DNA of 64,000 nucleotides. Source: Mitsuaria sp. 7 (GTDB lineage Bacteria > Pseudomonadota > Gammaproteobacteria > Burkholderiales > Burkholderiaceae_C). The DNA is taken from positions 1,620,998 through 1,684,997 of the forward strand of contig NZ_CP011514.1 in NCBI RefSeq assembly GCF_001653795.1, in the 5' to 3' direction. The notes under the pieces are model-generated. The model made no database searches. It worked only from the letters and a program-made list of their open reading frames with translations, and was not told the origin of the DNA. Positions 60,417-64,000 of the stretch are shown piece by piece. The position numbers and the translations under genes were made by a program. Position 1 is the first letter of the stretch, and the number at the start of each line of letters is the position of its first letter.

Positions 60417-62461
60417 CGGTGGCCTCGGCAGTCCAAGGTTTCCATCCCGAAGACTTCTTCTCGCTCCGCCTTCCTGGCGATCCTCAGATCTCGCCCGACG
60501 GGCGATGGGTGGCGCACACGCTGATCCAACCCCGGGTGGAAGAAGACGTCTGGGGCGAACAGGTGTGCGTGATCGAGCGCGCGTCACGCCAGACTCAATC
60601 CCTGGGCAAGGGGGGGCAACCGCGATGGGCCCCCGACAGTCGGCGACTGGCGTTCACGCGGGGCACTGCAGACGGTTGTGAGGTCGTGCTGTGGGACAGC
60701 GCCACGCAGCAGACCACCGTGCTGGCCACCTTGCCCGAGGCCGCGGAGGGACTGGCATGGTCGCCCGACGGCGGCACCCTGGCCTTCGTGATGCTCGTGC
60801 GCGAACCTGCGCCCACCGGTCGTGTGGGCGGGCCGCCCGCCTGGCATGCCTTGCGCACGCCCCGCTGGGCCAAGCCGGCGCGCTACACCGAGCGCCTGGT
60901 GCGCCGCGTGGAAGGCGTGGACGCCGACGAACTGCCGCATGGCCACCACCAGATCTTCCTGATGGACACCACGAGCGGCCGCCATCGCCAGCTCACGGTC
61001 GATCCGTTCGACCATGGCAGTCCCGTGAGCGGCATCACCAAGCTGAATCTGGCGGGCCGGATCTCGTGGACACCGGACAGCCGATACGTCGTGATGTCCA
61101 TGCGACGGGAGGCCATGCCCGACGGCCCCTGGGATCCGGAGGCGATGCTGGCCACGGAGGTCCACGAGTTCTGTGTCGCCGATGGATCGGTGCGCACGCT
61201 GAGCCGGTTCAAGGGGGTGATCTGCCGTGCGGTGGTGTCGCCGGACGGGCAGTGGATCGCCTTCGTCGGCTTCAAGAACCGGCGTCGCGCCTTCCATACC
61301 TGCATCGTGCATGTGATGCCGCGCGCCGGCGGAGAAGCCCGCGCCTTGCCTCATCCGCAAGGACTGGAGATTCATCAGGAGTTGCAATGGCTGCCTGACA
61401 GCTCGGGCCTGCTCGCCCTCTATCCCTACCAGGGGGATGGCTGCCTCGCCCGCGTGGATCTGCAGGGCGAGTGGTCGCAGATCCGTGGCGGAGTCGGCGG
61501 CTCCCTGTCCACCGGGTACGTCATGTGGATGAAGGGCTTCACCGTGTCACGCGACGGCGACATCGCGATGCTGGACGCCCATGAAGGGCGCAGTGACGAG
61601 ATCGCGGTGCTGGACGCGCATCGGCATCACACCGAGGTGCTCAGCAGCCACGGCAGCTGGTTGAGCGAACGCGCGCTGGCAAGGCCGGAAGCCTTCTGGG
61701 CGCCCACGCCGACACCCATGCATGGCTGGCTGCTGCGCCCGCCCGATGCGCCTGCGGACAAGACGCTGCCGCTGCTCGTGTGGCTGCATGGTGGACCTTA
61801 CCTGAGCTGGGGGCCGCAGTTCGCCGCCGTTCCCCAGATCTGGGCCTCGGCCGGATACGCGGTGCTCATGCTGAACCCGCGGGGGTCGCTGGGCTATGGC
61901 GAGGCTTACAGCGACGCCTTGCACCATGACCTGCCAGGCCAGGACGACCTGCAGATCGTCGACGCCGTGGACCACGTCGTGAGCCAGGGCGGCATCGACC
62001 CCGACCGGGTGTTCCTCGCCGGCGAATCGGCGGGCGGGCTCATGACCGCCTGGCTGATCGGTCATTCGGACCGGTTCGCCGCAGCGGCGGTGATCTATGG
62101 GGTCATGGACTGGACCAGTGCGGTGCTCACCCAGGATCGGCCCGATTACTACCCCTTCTACTGGCGGCCCGCGCCGCCGTGGGCCCCCGGCATGCAGGAG
62201 GACTACTGGAAGCGTTCCCCGTTGTCCGTGGTCGATCGCGTGAAGACGCCGACCATCGTGATGTGCGGCGAGCGGGATTGGCGCACGCCGATGTCCCAGT
62301 CCGAGCAGTACTACGCCGCGCTCAAGCTCTGCGGGGTGGATGCGGCGCTCGCGAGCTTCGAAGGCAACAACCACGGGCTGGAGCTGCATCCCAGCCAATG
62401 GATGGACCTGGTGGACCTCGTCGACCATTGGTTCCAGCGCCACGACCCGGCGAGGCCATGA
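60413..62461 (+). CDS. S9 family prolyl oligopeptidase/acylaminoacyl peptidase
   Basis: The 682-residue product has an N-terminal seven-bladed propeller (about 20-395) with repeated SPDG/SPDGR segments and a C-terminal alpha/beta hydrolase (about 430-675). Catalytic Ser is in FLAGESAGGLMTAW near 538, Asp in MCGERDWRTP near 620 and His in EGNNHGLELHP near 653. The N-terminus (MTVASAVQGFHPEDFF) has no signal, so it is cytoplasmic. It should release acyl- or aminoacyl groups from short peptides. AGGAG precedes the ATG, and it is translationally coupled to the MFS gene. Confidence 0.94.
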   Translation: MTVASAVQGFHPEDFFSLRLPGDPQISPDGRWVAHTLIQPRVEEDVWGEQVCVIERASRQTQSLGKGGQPRWAPDSRRLAFTRGTADGCEVVLWDSATQQTTVLATLPEAAEGLAWSPDGGTLAFVMLVREPAPTGRVGGPPAWHALRTPRWAKPARYTERLVRRVEGVDADELPHGHHQIFLMDTTSGRHRQLTVDPFDHGSPVSGITKLNLAGRISWTPDSRYVVMSMRREAMPDGPWDPEAMLATEVHEFCVADGSVRTLSRFKGVICRAVVSPDGQWIAFVGFKNRRRAFHTCIVHVMPRAGGEARALPHPQGLEIHQELQWLPDSSGLLALYPYQGDGCLARVDLQGEWSQIRGGVGGSLSTGYVMWMKGFTVSRDGDIAMLDAHEGRSDEIAVLDAHRHHTEVLSSHGSWLSERALARPEAFWAPTPTPMHGWLLRPPDAPADKTLPLLVWLHGGPYLSWGPQFAAVPQIWASAGYAVLMLNPRGSLGYGEAYSDALHHDLPGQDDLQIVDAVDHVVSQGGIDPDRVFLAGESAGGLMTAWLIGHSDRFAAAAVIYGVMDWTSAVLTQDRPDYYPFYWRPAPPWAPGMQEDYWKRSPLSVVDRVKTPTIVMCGERDWRTPMSQSEQYYAALKLCGVDAALASFEGNNHGLELHPSQWMDLVDLVDHWFQRHDPARP

Positions 62462-62539
62462 CGGGGCTCCGGCCCTGATTCAGCCGCTTGATCCATCCAG
62501 CTGAATCGCGCCTGCCGGTGGACAGTTCCTGACGGGGAC

Positions 62540-63154
62540 TCAGGGGCGACGGGCCGCGTCCCAGATCTGCATGACCTGTGCAATCGCCGCATGCAGGCGG
62601 CTGACCTTGGCGCCATCGCGCGCGAGGGTCGACAGTCCGATGAGGAAGCTGTCGAATGCCGTGGCAAGCGCGGCGATGTCGGTGTCCGCACGGAGTTCTC
62701 CGCCGTCGACACCGCGTCGGACGCAGGCGCGCAGACCGGCGCGCGTCTCGGCGCGCGAATCCAGCAGCGGCTGCGCCACGGCGGCAGTCGTCGGCGACGA
62801 CCCGCCCATGGTGCCCAACGCCACCATGCACCCCCGCGGATGGCCCGCCTCGCATTGCATCGCGGCGGAGCGGCGCAGCGCTGTCTCGATGGCCTGGCGC
62901 GGCGGCAGGCTGCCGTCCCGCAGACTGTCCGTGACCCGCCCGTGGGTCTGCAGATAGAGGTCCACGCATTCGCGGAACAACGCCTCCTTCGACCCGAACG
63001 CCGCATAGAAGCTGGGCGCGGAAATGCCTCCGCCGAGACTGTCCTTGAGCTGCGCCAGTGAGGTCGCGTCATAGCCCTGTTCCCAGAACAGATGCATGGC
63101 GTCCGACACCGCCGTGTCCCGATCGAACGCGCGAGGGCGACCCATCTTGGCCAT
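62540..63154 (-). CDS. TetR-family transcriptional regulator
   Basis: The 204-residue product has a TetR_N HTH (about 15-60; LFWEQGYDATSLAQLKDSLGGGISAPSFYAAF in part as ATSLAQL and SFYAAFGSKE) and a C-terminal ligand domain of the AcrR-like type. The start at 63154 (MAKMGRPRAFD) has AGGA seven bases upstream. It is divergent from an MFS exporter gene, as typical for TetR repressors of drug efflux. An inverted repeat lies between them. Confidence 0.94.
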   Translation of the reverse strand: MAKMGRPRAFDRDTAVSDAMHLFWEQGYDATSLAQLKDSLGGGISAPSFYAAFGSKEALFRECVDLYLQTHGRVTDSLRDGSLPPRQAIETALRRSAAMQCEAGHPRGCMVALGTMGGSSPTTAAVAQPLLDSRAETRAGLRACVRRGVDGGELRADTDIAALATAFDSFLIGLSTLARDGAKVSRLHAAIAQVMQIWDAARRP

Positions 63155-63181
63155 GGTGAATTCCTGCAAGCGACGAGGTTG

Positions 63182-63203
63182 ATCAACTTACATACTAGTT
63201 GAT
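63182..63203. promoter_or_regulatory. TetR operator candidate
   Basis: ATCAACT, eight bases, AGTTGAT is a perfect 7-bp inverted repeat spanning 22 bases, the size expected for a TetR-family dimer. It lies between tetR and the MFS exporter, 28 bases upstream of tetR. Confidence 0.7.
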
Positions 63204-63320
63204 ACAGAAGTTGTTGGCAAGCGACGACCACGGAGTCCGACATTTGTCCTTGTCGATACAAAAGTCGTTGACCTCGCCAAAAGCCAGGACCTACATTTGC
63301 ACTCATCGATACAGAAGTCG
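63201..63320 (+). repeat. Three direct repeats of a GATACARAAGTYG box
   Basis: GATACA[GA]AAGT[TC]G occurs at 63201, 63255 and 63308, spaced 54 and 53 bases apart. The first two units also share CNACATTTG near their 3' ends, so each unit is a degenerate tandem copy of about 53 bases. They fill the tetR-MFS promoter region, and the spacing is close to five helical turns. Confidence 0.75.
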
Positions 63321-63330
63321 GGTTGAGCAG

Positions 63331-64000
63331 ATGAAGGCAAGGGTTTTTGAAGCAGAAGCAACACGGGGGCGAGGTGGCCCATTCCAGGAGGCCGGAGAAC
63401 GTCTGCCGATGGCGGCACTGCTCGCCCTGGCCATGACCGGGTTCATCTGCATCGTGACCGAGACGCTGCCCGCCGGTCTGCTGCCGCAGGTGGGGGCGGG
63501 GATGGGGGTGTCGCAAGCCCTGGCCGGTCAGCTGGTGACGGCGTATGCGCTCGGTTCGCTCGTCGCCGCCATCCCGTTGACGATCCTCACCCGGCGCTGG
63601 TCGCGGCGCCGTGTGCTGCTACTCACCCTCGTCGGATTCCTGCTCTTCAACACGGTCACCGCGGCGTCGGCCCACATGGGATTGACGCTCGCGGCGCGCT
63701 TCATGGCCGGCGCATCCGCAGGGCTGGCCTGGAGCCTGATCGCGGGTTATGCGCGACGCATGGTGGCCCCGCACCAGCAGGGCAGGGCGCTGGCGATCGC
63801 GATGGTCGGCACGCCGATCGCGCTCTCCCTCGGGGTTCCGCTGGGGACCCTGCTGGGTGGATGGGTCGGCTGGCGCACCGCATTCGCCGTCATGTCCGGA
63901 CTGACGCTGCTCCTCGTCTTCTGGGTATTGGCCAAGGTGCCGGACTATCCGGGCCAGGCTGATGCGGAACGCGTGCCATTGCGTCAGGTGCTGACCACGC
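63331..64000 (+). CDS. MFS multidrug/arabinose efflux-type transporter (5' part)
   Basis: The gene runs off the right edge. About 223 residues are visible, with six membrane segments and the MFS motif A-like loop TRRWSRRRVLLLTL. LVTAYALGSLVAAIPLT and GASAGLAWSLIAGYARRMVAP fit the AraJ/YdhP-like drug:H+ antiporter-1 group. ATG 63331 has only weak GAG upstream; an in-frame ATG at 63409 with GGAG farther upstream is a possible alternative. It is probably repressed by the divergent TetR regulator. Confidence 0.88.
   Translation, partial: MKARVFEAEATRGRGGPFQEAGERLPMAALLALAMTGFICIVTETLPAGLLPQVGAGMGVSQALAGQLVTAYALGSLVAAIPLTILTRRWSRRRVLLLTLVGFLLFNTVTAASAHMGLTLAARFMAGASAGLAWSLIAGYARRMVAPHQQGRALAIAMVGTPIALSLGVPLGTLLGGWVGWRTAFAVMSGLTLLLVFWVLAKVPDYPGQADAERVPLRQVLTT

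Noticed and set aside
59630..62461. 943-codon frame including the S9 peptidase
   Set aside because: Its first 261 codons lie inside the MFS gene in another frame. The ATG at 60413 with AGGAG and ATGA coupling is the real start.

Overview
The window is 64 kb of uniformly GC-rich DNA with strong third-position G/C bias. Most gene families point to a Burkholderiales betaproteobacterium: a Bug-type solute receptor beside an MmgE/PrpD protein, DUF2789, DUF4865, YqhD with an AraC_N regulator, and DipZ with exported Msr enzymes. The secreted glycan-active enzymes suggest the Roseateles/Mitsuaria/Rubrivivax neighbourhood. The genus is inferred, not shown. I found no rRNA, tRNA, insertion sequence, integrase, prophage or CRISPR array. 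About 54 protein genes are tightly packed, and no stretch over about 260 bases lacks a gene.

Layout. 1-1.3 kb: C-terminal part of a large unrecognised protein, possibly a secreted effector. 1.3-7.1 kb: a two-component system divergent from an exported methionine-sulfoxide repair operon (msrB, dipZ, msrA). 7.1-18.1 kb: mixed genes, including a PPOX-family flavoprotein, two AraC regulators, an atypical lone receiver, yqhD, a YihY membrane protein, a soluble hybrid kinase, a short MerR-like HTH protein, a PQQ-dehydrogenase/PEBP fusion and DUF2789. 18.2-23.3 kb: a GntR-controlled carboxylate operon (Bug receptor, MmgE/PrpD, oxidoreductase, lone periplasmic binding protein) with a palindromic operator at the regulator start. 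23.4-27.9 kb: a transglutaminase/metallopeptidase pair flanked by REP-like palindromes, then an XPD/DinG-type helicase with a near-consensus LexA box. 28-30.2 kb: a Ser/Thr kinase overlapping a membrane c-heme sensor.

30.3-44 kb: secreted and envelope proteins (GH71/99-like with fascin-like repeats, GH5-CBM6-CBM13, a beta-gamma-crystallin/SGNH fusion, an outer-membrane barrel, an esterase), a LysR/quinone-reductase pair, an MscS-like channel, an APH-like kinase and several small proteins. 44-46.2 kb: a LacI-type ligand domain fused to a GGDEF cyclase. 46.3-62.5 kb: the largest functional block. A nine-gene minus-strand set (LuxR-type regulator, M14-like peptidase, FAD oxidase, PuuA-like ligase, cupin, aminotransferase, PuuD, aldehyde dehydrogenase, second FAD oxidase) faces a three-gene plus-strand set (TonB receptor, MFS transporter, S9 peptidase). 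Together they look like an import and degradation route for a gamma-glutamylated amine or amine-containing peptide. 62.5-64 kb: a TetR regulator divergent from an MFS exporter that runs off the end, with an inverted repeat and 53-54-bp direct repeats between them.

Main leads: the peptide/polyamine island; the kinase plus heme-sensor pair; the exported Msr system with a Met-rich linker in its electron donor; the SOS-controlled helicase whose C-terminus is encoded by a REP element; and several unusual domain fusions.
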